Shown: piece after piece, positions 1-12,600 of the stretch
How the letters are laid out: every line of letters begins with the position of its first letter
Position numbering within the stretch: position 1 is the stretch's first letter
Assembly (NCBI GenBank): GCA_036785705.1
Contig: JAWUZG010000135.1
Coordinates: 3,162,001 to 3,226,000, forward strand
Source of the DNA: Acanthornis magna
Taxonomy: Eukaryota; Chordata; Aves; Passeriformes; Acanthizidae
Length of the DNA stretch: 64,000 nucleotides
Direction of reading: 5' to 3'
Program-made: the position numbers and the translations under genes
Notes under the pieces: model-generated
Seen by the model: the letters and a program-made list of their open reading frames with translations, nothing else
The model's database searches: none
Told to the model about the DNA's origin: nothing

Positions 1-99
1 CCTTTTTAACTGGCGGCTGGGGACAGCCCCCTGGGGACTCCTTCTCCACTCTCCCTTCCGAATACCGTACCCCCGGACCCCACAATAAACGGAGAGCAT
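1..99 (-). CDS. TIMM21: Possible N-terminus of TIMM21 (partial, runs off the window edge)
   Basis: On the minus strand an ATG at 99-97 opens 33 codons that stay open to position 1. It is the first ATG after an in-frame TAA upstream (near 141-150). The peptide starts MLSVYCGVRGYGIRKGEWRR, is rich in Arg and Lys and has only one acidic residue, as expected of a mitochondrial presequence. TIMM21 is an inner-membrane subunit of the TIM23 protein import machinery, and in mammals it lies head-to-head with FBXO15. The FBXO15 start here is about 420 bp away on the other strand, which fits that arrangement. The peptide itself is not recognisably similar to mammalian TIMM21, the Kozak context is weak, and no conserved domain is visible, so the name rests on synteny and composition only. 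Confidence 0.35.
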   Translation of the reverse strand, partial: MLSVYCGVRGYGIRKGEWRRSPQGAVPSRQLKR

Positions 100-600
100 G
101 GGGGAGACCCTCCCACAACTCTTTGCCTTGTCTCGCCTCCTTTACCAGCGGCGCCTGCAGCTGACCACTCGCCGGGAACAGCTCCACTCAGGCTGGAAGG
201 ACCCCAGCAATAGCCTTTGGTGGGCCAGTGGCTCGTGTCCCAGGCGAGGGCAGCCAGGAAGGCCAGGCGGCTTCCTAAGAGCGACTACAACAGTAGATTC
301 CTTTGAGTCACTGGAAGGTTCCGCGGGGCGTCAGCCCTTCCCGAGTGGCCCACACGGCCATGCTCGGGCACCGTCCCCGCCTGCCCCGACCCAGCCCTGC
401 CGGACATGGCCTCCCTCGGCCTGGCGCCGCCCCTGCCCCCCTCAGGCGCTGCCCACAGCGGTGACAGCGCGCGTTCCTTCCCTTCCTTCCGTCCTTGCCT
501 CCCTTCGCTGCCCGCGGCCATGGCGACAGGCGGCGGCAGGTGAGCAGGGCCGTGCCGAGCGGGGCCTTCTGCCCTCGGCCGGGGAGGCTGCTGTGGTGGT
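100..600. promoter_or_regulatory. CpG-rich block, probable bidirectional promoter
   Basis: This block is much richer in G+C and in CpG than the rest of the window (clusters at about 310-450 and 470-590). It ends at the FBXO15 start codon and first splice donor, and on the other side reaches the minus-strand ATG at 99. Such an unmethylated-island signature between divergent starts is typical of housekeeping-type bidirectional promoters. No TATA box is evident near either start. Transcription start sites cannot be placed from sequence alone. Confidence 0.65.
520..539 (+). CDS. FBXO15: FBXO15 coding exon 1 (start codon)
   Basis: The ATG at 520-522 sits in a strong Kozak context (G at -3, G at +4) and encodes MATGGG plus two bases of the next codon. 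The donor GTGAGC follows at 540. The match with the mammalian start MATG and the phase fit with exon 2 decide this start. Confidence 0.88.
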
Positions 601-3600
601 TTCCCTCAGGTTCCCCTGCTCCAGCAGCCTGGTTTCTAGCTCTAAACTCTTCACGGCTGTGGTCGTGTACACACCTTCGTGGCCGTGGTGCTCTGCTCTC
701 CCTGGCCCTATGGAGGTGACCTCGGAATGGGAAAACGCAGGAGCAGGGAGGCCTGGGTTTAACACCTTTTTGTGCCTGGGAAAGGAGGGCTTAACCTTCG
801 CTATGTCCTTCAGCTTGGAGGAGGTACTGTAATGAGTATCCACAAAGTACAGGTTAGTTCAGTGGCTACTCTGTTCAGGGCAGTCGGGCCTTTGTAATAA
901 ATAGGAGGTTTTCACTATGGAAGGTGTGATTACCTTAATTCTTACAGTACAGGTTTGGCTTCCAAATTTTAAAGTGTCAATCTTAGAGGCAGAGTTTAGA
1001 AGGCAGATTTTTCTGCTAACCCATGTGTACAACCTTGGGTTTCATAGCAGTTCCATTCCTTGTTGTTTTGGGGGTTTTTTTCTTCTTTTTAACCTGTAAA
1101 TGGATTGGGGTAATATCCACCTTTTAATGAGACTGAAATTGTTAGCTGAGGGGAAAAAAAAAACCAAACCCAACCAACCCATGTCAGACTATTATTGTCA
1201 TTTCTGTTTATCCGCAGGTATATTTTAACATTTGGAGGTGACAGGTTTTTCACTACTTGAAACTTTAGCTACATGGTTTGAAATGTTACTTGAAAGACAA
1301 TTGTTTGCTGACCATGAAAAAACCAAGGCACATTGCAAATATTATGGGGTGTGAAAGTGAAACTATTGGTACAAAACTGAGCCCCACAGGTTGAAAGCTA
1401 ATGAAAAAGCAATTGAAGTTGTGCTTCTTAAGTAAGAGCCTCTCAGTTGTTCTAGAAGTCTGTAAAGAGGGGATGTAACAGCTCTCATTGACTTTTCTCT
1501 TAGGCTTATCTGCCCAAGCTTTGTCAGTGCAATGTAAAAGCATTTTGTTAATGCTAATTTAAAATCTTAGCACACACAGTACTTGAAAAGTAATTTGTGG
1601 ATTGGGTTTGCTGTTTGTTTCTTCACACCTTGAGAATATTTTTGTTTTGGAAGATGCAAAAGTTCAGCTTTTTTTTTTTTTTTTTTTTAACTGCAACTTA
1701 CAAAAGGAATAGATATTGCATTAAAGTTTTCAAGGCATGTGTGGGCCAAATTTTTCTTTTCTCAGGTATTTCTCCCTGGAGTGAAGAAGAGAGGGCAGTG
1801 GTTCAAATGAGCAAGGAGGACTGAATAGAGGCAATGCAGGTTATGCTTGTCTAAGGTAGTGGGTTTTAAAATCCAAAATCCAGCTTGTTATCTGAGTTAC
1901 TGCTGTGCCTGAAGTCTGTGGAGTTGTGTCCCTGTAGAGTGTGCCAACACTCTCTGCTTTCAGCATGGATTCAGAGCAGAACAGCCTGGGATTTGCTGCC
2001 CTGGAGCGTCCAGAAGTGAGAGCTCTGCTGCTGTTGAACACAGCTTGGGTCTCTAAATCCCTTTAATGGCTTTTGAAAAATACAGTTTGTTGGTGCCTTA
2101 TCATCTAAGTGTACTTCTTGATAATGATGCATGAATAAAACCCTTGTTTGAGCACCAGGTTGTGTTTGTTATATGGCTACTGTTTTGTAGTTGTTAATTT
2201 AGTTGGTCTATCAGTGGCTGGCACCCAAGCTGAAATGTGCATGTCTTTTTGTTATGTTTATAACAATTCACACTAAAATGTCTTGGTTGTTTTGGTGGGG
2301 TTTTTTTTTTTTGTTTTGGTTTTTTTTGTGGGTTTTTTTTTTTCTGTTTTTTTTTGTTTTGTTTTTTGTATCTGGGGGTTTTTGGGTTTTGTTTGTTTGT
2401 TTGTCATTTGTTTGGCTTTTGTTTTGTTTTGTTGTTTTGTTGTTTTCTTGGTTGTTTTTTCTTTGTTTTGTTTTGTTTTTTGTTTTTTACATAGCACAGT
2501 TGACAATGTAGACCAGAGTTGTTAATTTCTTTCGATTCTGTTTTTCTTTGAGCCTAAATGAATCTTAAACGAAGAGCAGTGTGCATTAAAGGTACATGGT
2601 ACCCAAATACTTCACAATTAGGTGTTTTGCCCCCATATTGATTGGTTGCCTAGAAACCCAGAGCTGATTTGAGCAGGTGTTGCAAAGTCTGCTGGCAACT
2701 TAAAACATCAATAATGCAGAGAATGGGGAGCTCTGTCTGCTCGGTGGCATCAGTGGGTATGAAGCATGAGGATTTGATTTACAATTGAAACTCTATCTCC
2801 ATATTTTTATGTGGATTCATGACAGTATTTGCAATTACAGCCTACAAAGTCCTTCCTAGCAGAAAACTTGGGAAAATATGTGACCAGTTGGATTGTAAGA
2901 ATTTGTGCTAGAAATATGCAAAGTTCCTTTCTTTTCTCTCCAAACTGTGATGTGCTAATGTTGCCAAAATAGGTTCTTTCACGCTGCTGTGCCAGAGGCC
3001 AGTCCACACACAGAGCTGAGGTATTTTACCAAATATTTACAGTTCTGCACAGAGGGGGTGCTGGGTGGCAAATCCTACAAAGCCAGCACACCAACTATCA
3101 AAGCTTTTTACTATTTCATACAATTTACCAAAGGAAAAAATTCATTTTTATTGGCTACAACTTACATAACTTTCTGATTAGTTAGTATTCTGTCTTCCAT
3201 TGTTTAATGATTCTCTTGCTTCTCATGCTAGTTAGTCCACATGCTCTTTCTCTTCTTTTGTGTCACTGGGTTTCTTGGGTCAGTGGTTGCAAGTTCACAC
3301 TTCGGGGAGTTGGAGCTGATTTCAGGAGTTGGTTTTAGAAGTTTTTCCCTTATCTTGGGAGTTCTTCCAGGTGTTCGTGTGGCCTGTAAATCTGCATTTG
3401 TTGTGTGCACCGTCCGTGGGCATCCTTCTTCCCAAGCTTTGTTAACCTCCCCCTAGGTGTGAATTTATTGAAGCATGCCAAGCCCTAAACCTTAACAAAG
3501 CAATTCTACCACCAAATAATTTGTCTTTCTAGCATCTGGACATCCCCGAGCTGCTCTCTGTTTTCATGGATTGAATCTCCTTTCCAAGCTGTTTAGGCTT

Positions 3601-6600
3601 GAAAGTACACAAAGATCAAACATCAAAGAACATAATTTCTTAAGAAAATTTTACATATTCCACATTTTGCAACACTGATGAGCTATAAAAACATTGATAT
3701 CCGTTTGCCTGTGGAAATAACGCTTATCTCTCAGATTTTGAGTATTTTAGCTGGGGAAGATCTGAAATGAGACTTCAACTTTGTTTCATGTATGATTCTG
3801 TTATGTATTCAAGGAAACTCTTTTTGAACCTCAACAGTTTTTGAGGAAGTTTCAAGGTATTTGGTATCTTTTAATAGCTTAGTAAAGTTGGATGGCTCAA
3901 AAACATCTCTAGAGTAATGCTGTAAAAAAGAGGATTAATCAGTGAGTTTGACTTGCTGGAGGGGCCTGTGTTGAGGTTGGTTGTGGTGGCCACAGTGGTG
4001 CAGCTGTCTAAAGGTAACAGATCTCTGCTGGATTCAAAGTGATTTGGGGGAGTGACACTGTTCCCTTCTGACCACTGTGAGAGATGAATCACAGGAATGA
4101 CAGCTGTGAGTTTAAATCTGAATCTTCCTGATGCCAGGTATTTTAACTTGGGCATAGTTGTTCAAATCAGTGAACTGCTAGTACTGAGTTGCCATATGAT
4201 GTATTCCTCGAATCTTGCCTTGGTTGAAATGTTCTGTCTAGGTTTGCACAGGATGCGTATTTCTTCATTTTGTCGATATGTGACTCTTAACAGCTTTTCT
4301 TTCTTACAGCTAGGTTAAGGACCTTTGCTGCCAGGCCTGGGGAATGCTCTGAAACCAAAAATGCTGGAATTAAAAGTCTGTATTCGAGACCTACCATAAA
4401 ACCAAAACCAAATGCGTGCATTGAGAGGTGAGTATGTCTTTACACAAGGAGTAAGAGTGGAAGAGTGGAAGTGTTGGCACATTGAAAGTTTTGGCACATT
4501 GCCTCTATGTTTATGCAACTAAGATTCTGAATGTAATACAAACATTGAGGTATTGGCATTATCATGCTACTCTTTAAAGCTCTCTGCTTCTGAAATAATG
4601 TTATAAATCAAGTGTTGCAAATAACAGTAGTAAAAGGACGAGAGCCACACCTGGGGTGTTGACTTTCACAGCACCTTGTATTTTCAGCAGTGATTTGACC
4701 GTAATCAACGCTCGAGAAAATCAAAGTATAAAATCCATGTATTTTAAACTCTGTGTAGTTACAAGGTACTGCTCAAATGGTACGAGGTTTCTATCTGTTA
4801 ATACAAAAACCATGTTGGCTCATCTCCAGGGTATGTTCTGCTTGTCAGGCTTAGACTGGCGCTTTCATTTTCCAAAGCTTTCCAGATGCACAGAGACATT
4901 GACATTTTCAGGATGCCACTTGGCTCTTGCTTTGAAGTTCACATCTTTCTTTTGACATAAATGAGAATTGTGCGAGACCCCTGAGCACATAGCGTTTGAA
5001 GATTATGATGAGGTAGAGCACGATCATTTCTGTCCTGGTGCATCTTGAGATGGGACACCACAGTCAAGAGGGAGAGTGAATATATCTGCAGTTTTGGAAA
5101 AGCTGGTCGTTGTGGAATAAATGTTAAAGTCACGGTACGAGCAATAAGAAACTGAAGCTAAATGAGGTAGTTTCATGTCAAACTGGGTTTCAAGTTAACA
5201 AAGTTTAATGAAAAGGCAAACCCATAACTTTTCATGTAATAGTGCTATGCCACTTGAATAAGTTTTGATTAATTGTTTTAGGCAAATGCCACATACTGGA
5301 GACTGAAAATAGAACCCAAATTCCAGTTTAACTCTTCAGGTGACTTTTGATTCCTCTTCAGGTGATTTTTGATTCATCTATTTACAAGCTGCTGGTTTCC
5401 ACCTTTTCTGTTTTTCTCTGGTTTGAAATTAAAATTCTCTGCCATTGCAGTTTCTGGAGTTTGCCGGCAAGTGTAACAGTATTCCTCTCTCTCTTGTTTC
5501 CCAGCATGCCATCAGAAATGCTGCTGAAGATATTTTCCTATTTGGATCCTGTGTCCCTGTTGTCTGCCGGTTGTGTGAATAAGCGCTTCTATGACCTGGC
5601 CAGTGACAAGTAAGGAAGAGGGAAGGTTTCAGTCATGCCCCAGTTGTAGTTACCTGAGTTATGAGTCTTTCTAATTTAGTTTCTCCGATGCCAGAGCACT
5701 GATGCTTGTACCTGTGTGCAGTTACTCTGCCGAAATTGCACTGCATAGTCCACAGGATGTGTTGCATGGAATTCTAGCTGTGCAAGCCCTGTTGTTTAAT
5801 GGGAGTTATGAGGCAAAAACTAAATCCGGTGCTTTGAAATGTTGCTATTAGCACTTTTTTTTTGTTTTAAAACTTGCATATATTTGTTTGTATTCACATG
5901 CACCTGCACAAACTTTTCTGCTCAAGTGATCCTTAGTTGTGTGTCACCAGTAGCTTTGTGGAATGGTCATAGCTTTCATCATTTTGAAGTTCTGCTTATT
6001 TAGTTCTTTCATCAGGTTTTTGTAGAGGGGTTGATTCAATCAAATGATTCACTAGTGGTTTTTATCTGTTGCTCTGTTGGTCAAATTTTGGTGATTTCTA
6101 AATTGAAACCAAAGAGATGAAGATAAATACTGACACTTTTTGTCTAAGGATTGCTTATACAGAGTACACCAATTGCTCCTACCGGTATCAGGATAATCTT
6201 GTGAAAGGAAAAGGAGGAGAGACCCGGGTTGATACGTGATAACTAGGATGTCTGAGTATCCTTTGATTTTCTAGGATTGTACTGCATTAGTGTTGTTTGA
6301 ATGAGAAAATGTCTTCCTGTATAGGAAGTTGCTGCATCCAGTATGAATCCATTTTCCCTTATTTGCCAAAACTTATACAGTCAATTGGTTTACATTGGCT
6401 TTGACACCTTTAGAACTGATGAATTTAAAGGGAAGACTGTAATCCAGATGTATGTTTTGAGATTGTCAGCAGGTCAGTGTAGATAAAAATTGCACAGTTG
6501 ACACAAATTATCTTAGTATGCATTTTCCACTTCAGGGTGGTAAGGCAGGATGAAATCACTGTGGCTGCTCAGGGCAGGATGATTTATTTGCCTCCATCTC

Positions 6601-9600
6601 GATGATGTCTGTTTCCATTTTCTACTCTCAACAGAGATTAGAAAATGTGCACAAATGGGACTTGAGGATGAAAGGGCAGTGATACTTTCCTAAACATTTG
6701 TGATTCCAGGTCCTCCTTCGTTTTCTCCTCTGTCTCCCTACCCTAACTGAATTTTTGAGCTTGAACTAATTTCTTTGGTTGCACAGCACTGTTTTTGGAA
6801 AGGAAGAAGCAATATATAACTGAGAGTGAGGACAAGGATGGTAGGTATTTGTGATTAGTCTGTCTTCAGTCAGCTAAATTGCCTGAATCTGTAACTTCAA
6901 AATGCAGGAAATGCCTACTGCTAAGCCCTGTCTTTTCAGCATCATAGAGTAAAATGTGGAGTATGTCTCTCCAAGAAAGAAAGGATGGAGGGGAGGGGGA
7001 GTTGGGGAGGGGTTTCTAGTTAACAGGAGACTTTCATAGCAGGTTATTTTACTGGACTTTTTAGGCTGATTAGGACCAGTTGGATGATAGCTCAATTTCC
7101 CCCAATGATTGTATGTCAAGCGCATCTCTCCTTTGTTTACATTGCCGGACAGTTCTAAACCGCTTTGGGGTTAAAAAAGAACTTCCCCTCTCCATCAGAA
7201 ATGTTTTATGCTATCTGGTAACTTGGTTGCCTTTCCTGGTCTTAAAAGAGAAGTGTCTGATATCTTTGTTGTGGGTAGGAGGCAATGTGGGATGGATTTA
7301 GTCCTTGAATGCTTTCAGGAGAGGGCAAAATGCAATACAAAGCATAGCAGCGTAAGTTTGCCTGGGGATGAGTGAGGATTGGTAAAGGTAGTCTTGCCAA
7401 TTAATGGTAGAAAATGTCTCTTGAGAATTTGTTGCCCTTCCCATTAATTTTCTTTAGTGCAGTTATGTAAAGTGTATGTCTGGCACTTTAAAATTAGAAA
7501 ACTTACTGGAAACCTGCATTCACAGATTATTGTTCGAATTCTTGTTGGTTCCTGTATTCAATATTCCATGAACTGTCCTAGAGATACTGAATGTCCTAGA
7601 GGGCTGAAATGTGACCTCCTAGTTTTCCTGGCGTGAAGGAGATGAACCCATCATTACTGTCACGTGTTTCTTTGTCTTCAGAAAGTCATGTCTTCTCTGA
7701 GCTTTTCCAAAGAGTGAAGAAGGGATTGACGTGACTCTGGTAACACCAAGCAAAGGTGTGAATCTGATTGTCCTCCTTCACCCCAGTTTCTGCTGTATCT
7801 GTGTGAGAAACTTGAAGTGTACAGATTACCTTTGTTGAATAAAAGGTATTAAAACACTTTCTCCACTAGCTGATCTTCTGTGAGGAGGATGCATCATTGT
7901 TTTGGGGTGGTATTTTCAAAATTTACTGCTTAACCTTTATCAGTTTTCACTTCCATTGCTGACTATGGCTCTGCTGTCGCTGAGCTTCATCCTGGATCCC
8001 ATATTTTGAAGAAGGCAGGCAAGACTGTTTTTGTGCTAACATTATGCTAACATTGTGCTAACATTTCAGCTTGGTGGTAGCTGAGATGTGTGTATAAAAA
8101 TTGAGTGACTGTTCTTGAAATTTATTCCTCTTCATTCTATTTTTATTTTCAGTGGACTTTGGCTGAAACTCTATTCCAGTGCTTTGCAACCAAAATGGAC
8201 AATGTGGAAAACGAAGCCTAAACAACCAGAAACTGTTTCTTTGGGCTGTGATGCTCTACATGATAAGAACCCTGGGTACTGGAAGAATGAATCCATCTTC
8301 AAACAGACATCTGCCTTCAAAACAAGAGTAATGCTTCTCGCTAAACCTCTAGATCCTTATACAGGTCTTCCATTTGTGAGCAAAGAAGCTATGAAGTAAG
8401 CAATGCCTTGTCACAAAGAGATTTACTTGAGAAGAATGTACAAAATATTAATGGCTTGGGGGTATAGAAATAGAGCTATAAAATGGGAAGATGCGATGAT
8501 AATCTAGAAATTGCTGAAACTGAGGAACATAAGTAGCAGTTAGTAGAAATATAAAACTGTTGAAAGCATAGTTTAACTGTTGTCACTTTGGGAATTTTGT
8601 TTTAAACACCCCTCTCCCCTCTCAATTCCTAAATAACAGTGTCTCTGGCTTGAGTTGGGTAATTGCACTGAAGGACAAAAATGGAAAAGAACATGTAATG
8701 GAGAAGCCAAAGCTATCGTTTAAGGACACATCAGTTACCGTGCTTTGGTATGGTAGAGACTGGCTGTGCTTAGACATCCTGTCAACCCTAAAACTGTATG
8801 GAGTTACACCATTGCTTCCTCCTCTGGGCAGACCTCCCAAAAAGAAGGGGTGAGTTTTAACTGAGGATTTTTGAAGATTTTTTGGGTGTGACTGGTGGAT
8901 AATGTGTCTGTAGGAGCTGTCTGACATTGGTTTGACTCAACAAGTTAACTCGTTGTTAGAAAGCTTCCCTGTAGTATTTCTTCCTATATTCTTCTCTTCA
9001 TTGGTAGAGCTTTTTAGCAAGAAATAGCTGTGGGTAGGTAGGGTCTGGCGGTCGGAAGATGTCGTGCTGTACGGAAAGATAGGACCCCTCCCCAGGTAGC
9101 CAATAGTGTTTAGTTTATGATGTAAGCAGACCGGTGTGACGTTGTAACCAAAGTTATATAATGCGGTGCTAATCACCAATAAATGCCATTTGCCGTCCAC
9201 CACATTGGTGTCTGTGAGCTGATGGCCCGAGCGGCTGGGGGTTGGCCGCCGTGCCGTTCCTGAACCAGGTTGCCACACCTGAAAAGGCAGCAAATAGCAT
9301 AATCCAACAAGCTATGGCATTAATTCATAGGTTAATGTAGGTACTGGCATGTGATATTCAGGCTGAGAGGTCCTGACTTGGAAAGCTGGGTTTAAGGCAT
9401 AGACACAAATGAGCATGAAAGAAACATGTAAATCTAGGAGAATTTATTGTGAGAAACTTAGCTTGGAAAATGTCATCAATATTTATGTGGCTACAGTCAG
9501 GTAATCTATGTTGTTAAAATTTATTTTGTGTCTGATAGGTGTGCGTGTGAGTTTATGGAACTTGGTGTTCAACTATGTGTGCAGTCTTCAGTACATGCAT

Positions 9601-12600
9601 ATAAAAACACCAGTCCACAGCATATCTATTGTTTCTTAGCTTAAGTGTGTACAATAGGTTTTTTTCATTATATTCTGAGAAGATACTGAAATGAAAAGTG
9701 TCTATTTGAGGTGTTTGGTTGCTGTTAAGGCGTTCTGCACACATCTGGAGTCTATGTGTACAGTATGTGCAGTATCAGCTACATGCTTCTTACACAAAGC
9801 CCCTAGTCACAGAGCTCTGAAAAGAGGGAATTGTTCACCTACAAAACACCTGGTTCCTCAAGCAGAAGCAAACTATTTGCTTGAGAAATAAATAAATCAA
9901 AAGAAGGCTTTTGTATAAAGTCAGCTGAAAAAGTCTTGCAGTCAAATTATGTGGGAAATGTAGTTGTTTTACCAAGATGATGATTCATATGTAGTAAATT
10001 ATTAAAAAAATAAAAGCTTACAGGCAGTTGGTGTATTTATTTCACAGAACTGTAAGTTTTTAGAGATTGTGAATATAGATGAAAGGAGTGGTTTCACCAA
10101 TTTCAATATATCCGTGTTAAGACCGTAAGGCAGTAGTGCAGGGAGTTTAGGAATGTTCCTGTATTAATATGAGCCTGATTGACTTAAAGGTGGAAAGGGT
10201 TGAGGTTGATTAGGAAGAAGCTTTTTACTGTGAGGGTGGTGAGACACTAGAGCAGGTTGTGTGGGGAGGTCGTGGATGCTCCATCCCTGGTGATACTACA
10301 GTGATACTGCTGGGAAATCTAGGAACTGTTTTGGATATGATAAAAGCCTAATTTGAAGAGGGTTTGAGAAAGACTTCTTTCTTCATTCTGAATAGGTAAT
10401 GCAAACTCTGCTTTCTGCTCTTTCTTTTTAATGCATCATTAGTTCATAAGATTGTCCATGAACTTTTATTTAGGAGTGTTTTGGAGCTAAATGGCTTTAA
10501 TTGTAGGCAAAATTGTAGGCAGAAAAAAAATTCTGAAAAAGGAAGGCTTCCTCTAAGAAAAACAATTTATTATATGTGCAATTTGGTCCTTTCCTTTGAA
10601 TTTTGCTTCTGTGGAAGAAAAATTTACCTTAGTAGCTTGCTTGACACTGATAAATGTTCAGTGATTCTATCTAGTACCAATAAAGTATCAAAAATGAATT
10701 GGAAAGTAATTCTGTGGTATTTTGAAAAATTGGGCAAGCACATAAGTTCTTTTTTTTTAAGAGTGTTTTAGAAGATCATATAGTGGTTTTGCTTCTTTTC
10801 TTGTTAGGGGTTGAGATCCTGCTAGTGCACTGTAGTTGTTTGAATGTATAGTTTATGGCTCTGCATGCCAAACGCTTTCAGAACCATTCTCATCCTGTGC
10901 TGTTGCTCAGACTTAAGCCAGTCAGTTAAAAATGAAATTAGGCTGAACTTTTACATGAATAAGGAGACATAGCCTTTTTCCTGCATTCTGCGTGTTCTTT
11001 CCAAAGACCTCGTCGATTTGCCTTGATTGCTGAATACAGTCTTGCTAACGTGACTGAAAGCAGTGTAGCAGTTGGTGCCGATGAGCTTGTCCAGCTCTTC
11101 AGTCTGAATCCAGGATTGTTAGGAGGAAATTGGAAGGTAAGATAACATTTTGTTTCAATATTTTATTATGACCTGAAGGAATAGATTTTTTTTTTGCCTT
11201 GTAGTTTGGATTTGGGGAGGGGTTTTTTTAATTTGTTTTTTTTCCTTTGGATTTTGAAAGCTCTTTTCTAAACTAGTAACAACCAAATGCATGTAGGGAC
11301 AGCTAGCAGATGATTTATTGTATTCTAAAATGTAGGAGTATATATACTTTTCAAAAGGTTCACTTCTAATTCAAAGATCAGTTATGTAAGATACTAGATT
11401 AAATACTGCATTCAGTTTTATTTGTTTTGCAGTCTTCACATGCCCAAGTTTGATATCCTAGAGTAATTTTAAAGAGAATGGTTGGAGGACAGATGTGCTT
11501 CTTCCTCTGATTCGTGCCATGTCCTGTGATGAGTTCCCACCTAGCAACTTAGCTTTCATCTCCATCACCAGGTAGCTATATCCTGCTCCAGCAGTAGGAA
11601 TGCTTTAAATTGTGCCCTTTTGGGGGCATTACGTTCTTGGTATTAAGAGCCTAACTTAAGCATTTAGTCTCTGTAGGGTGGGTGTAGAGATGAATGTCTT
11701 CAGAGGGCAGAACGGAACATCTGAAGCAGACTCCTATGCAAAAGGAATTGGCATTTTGCACGGAATGCACGGGGACCTCAGTGTCTGCCTGCAGCTGCAC
11801 AGGGCTGGGCGCTGTAGAAGCCTGTCTCAGGTGTTCTGCTCTTGGTCTGAATTCAGAGGTGGCAGCCCTTTCTTCCTCCCCTCAGCCATGTTATTGATGA
11901 AGGTTTAGCCTGTCTGGCACTGGCCAGGAACTTTCCTAGGGAGCCTATGAATAGTTCCTCCAAGCTGTGCCTAATTTGCAGCTGCAAACATGCTGTGCAC
12001 AATCACCAGAGGCAATGTTTAAAACCACAGACGGACTATTTCTTTCACTCTTACTTTAAGGTAAGACTGAAAGTCCATTTCCTAGAAAACTGACCTGCAT
12101 GAGTCTGTTCCAGGTTGTCTCAGTCTGTGAAAAGCTCTGATAAACCAACAGCCATTTCTCTTGTATCTTCACAAGTTTAGTAGGCTGGTGTCCCTGTGTT
12201 GTTGGCTCAATGGTCTTGCTCATGCATTGGCCCCTCCCACGCTTGGAAAGAGATTTCTTTCAGCACCTGGAAATGGTTCTATCATAACAAAGTTCCACAT
12301 AGACATTAAGAATTGTGTGCTTCACTCTCGTGTATTTCCCCTGCTTGCTTTTCTGAGCAGCAGTTCTTACTCTCTGTGTAGGCAGAGGTAGTTAGTAACT
12401 AGGTAGTTAACTGTCAGAGGGTGAAATAATTGTAAATGCCACATATCTTGGTTTTTTGCACATAGCTGCATAATAGAAACCACAAACAGGTTACATGGGC
12501 CTCCTGGTATTTGGATAAAGAAAGACTGAGAAACTATGTGTTTGATAAATCTCCCTTGTTATATCTTCTATAGCTGTAATGTTGTACTATGAAAATATAG

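Larger units (their letters stand above)
8850..11006 (+). other. FBXO15: FBXO15 intron 5
   Basis: GT-AG intron of about 2.2 kb. It contains the retroviral solo LTR (8945-9304) and a CR1 scrap (10200-10300), both in the sense orientation of the gene. Confidence 0.85.

Noticed and set aside
285..521. Minus-strand frame starting MAAGSEGR, next to the FBXO15 start
   Set aside because: It overlaps exon 1 on the other strand, has GC-driven Gly/Arg composition and resembles neither TIMM21 nor any known protein.
98..832. 244-codon open frame on the + strand, the longest in the window
   Set aside because: It runs through the CpG-rich promoter, FBXO15 exon 1 and its donor in another frame. High GC lowers stop frequency. 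The product is low-complexity Pro/Arg/Ser-rich with no family resemblance.
2203..2525. Phe/Val/Leu-rich plus-strand frames and a Lys/Thr-rich minus frame
   Set aside because: Translation of the T/G low-complexity tract.
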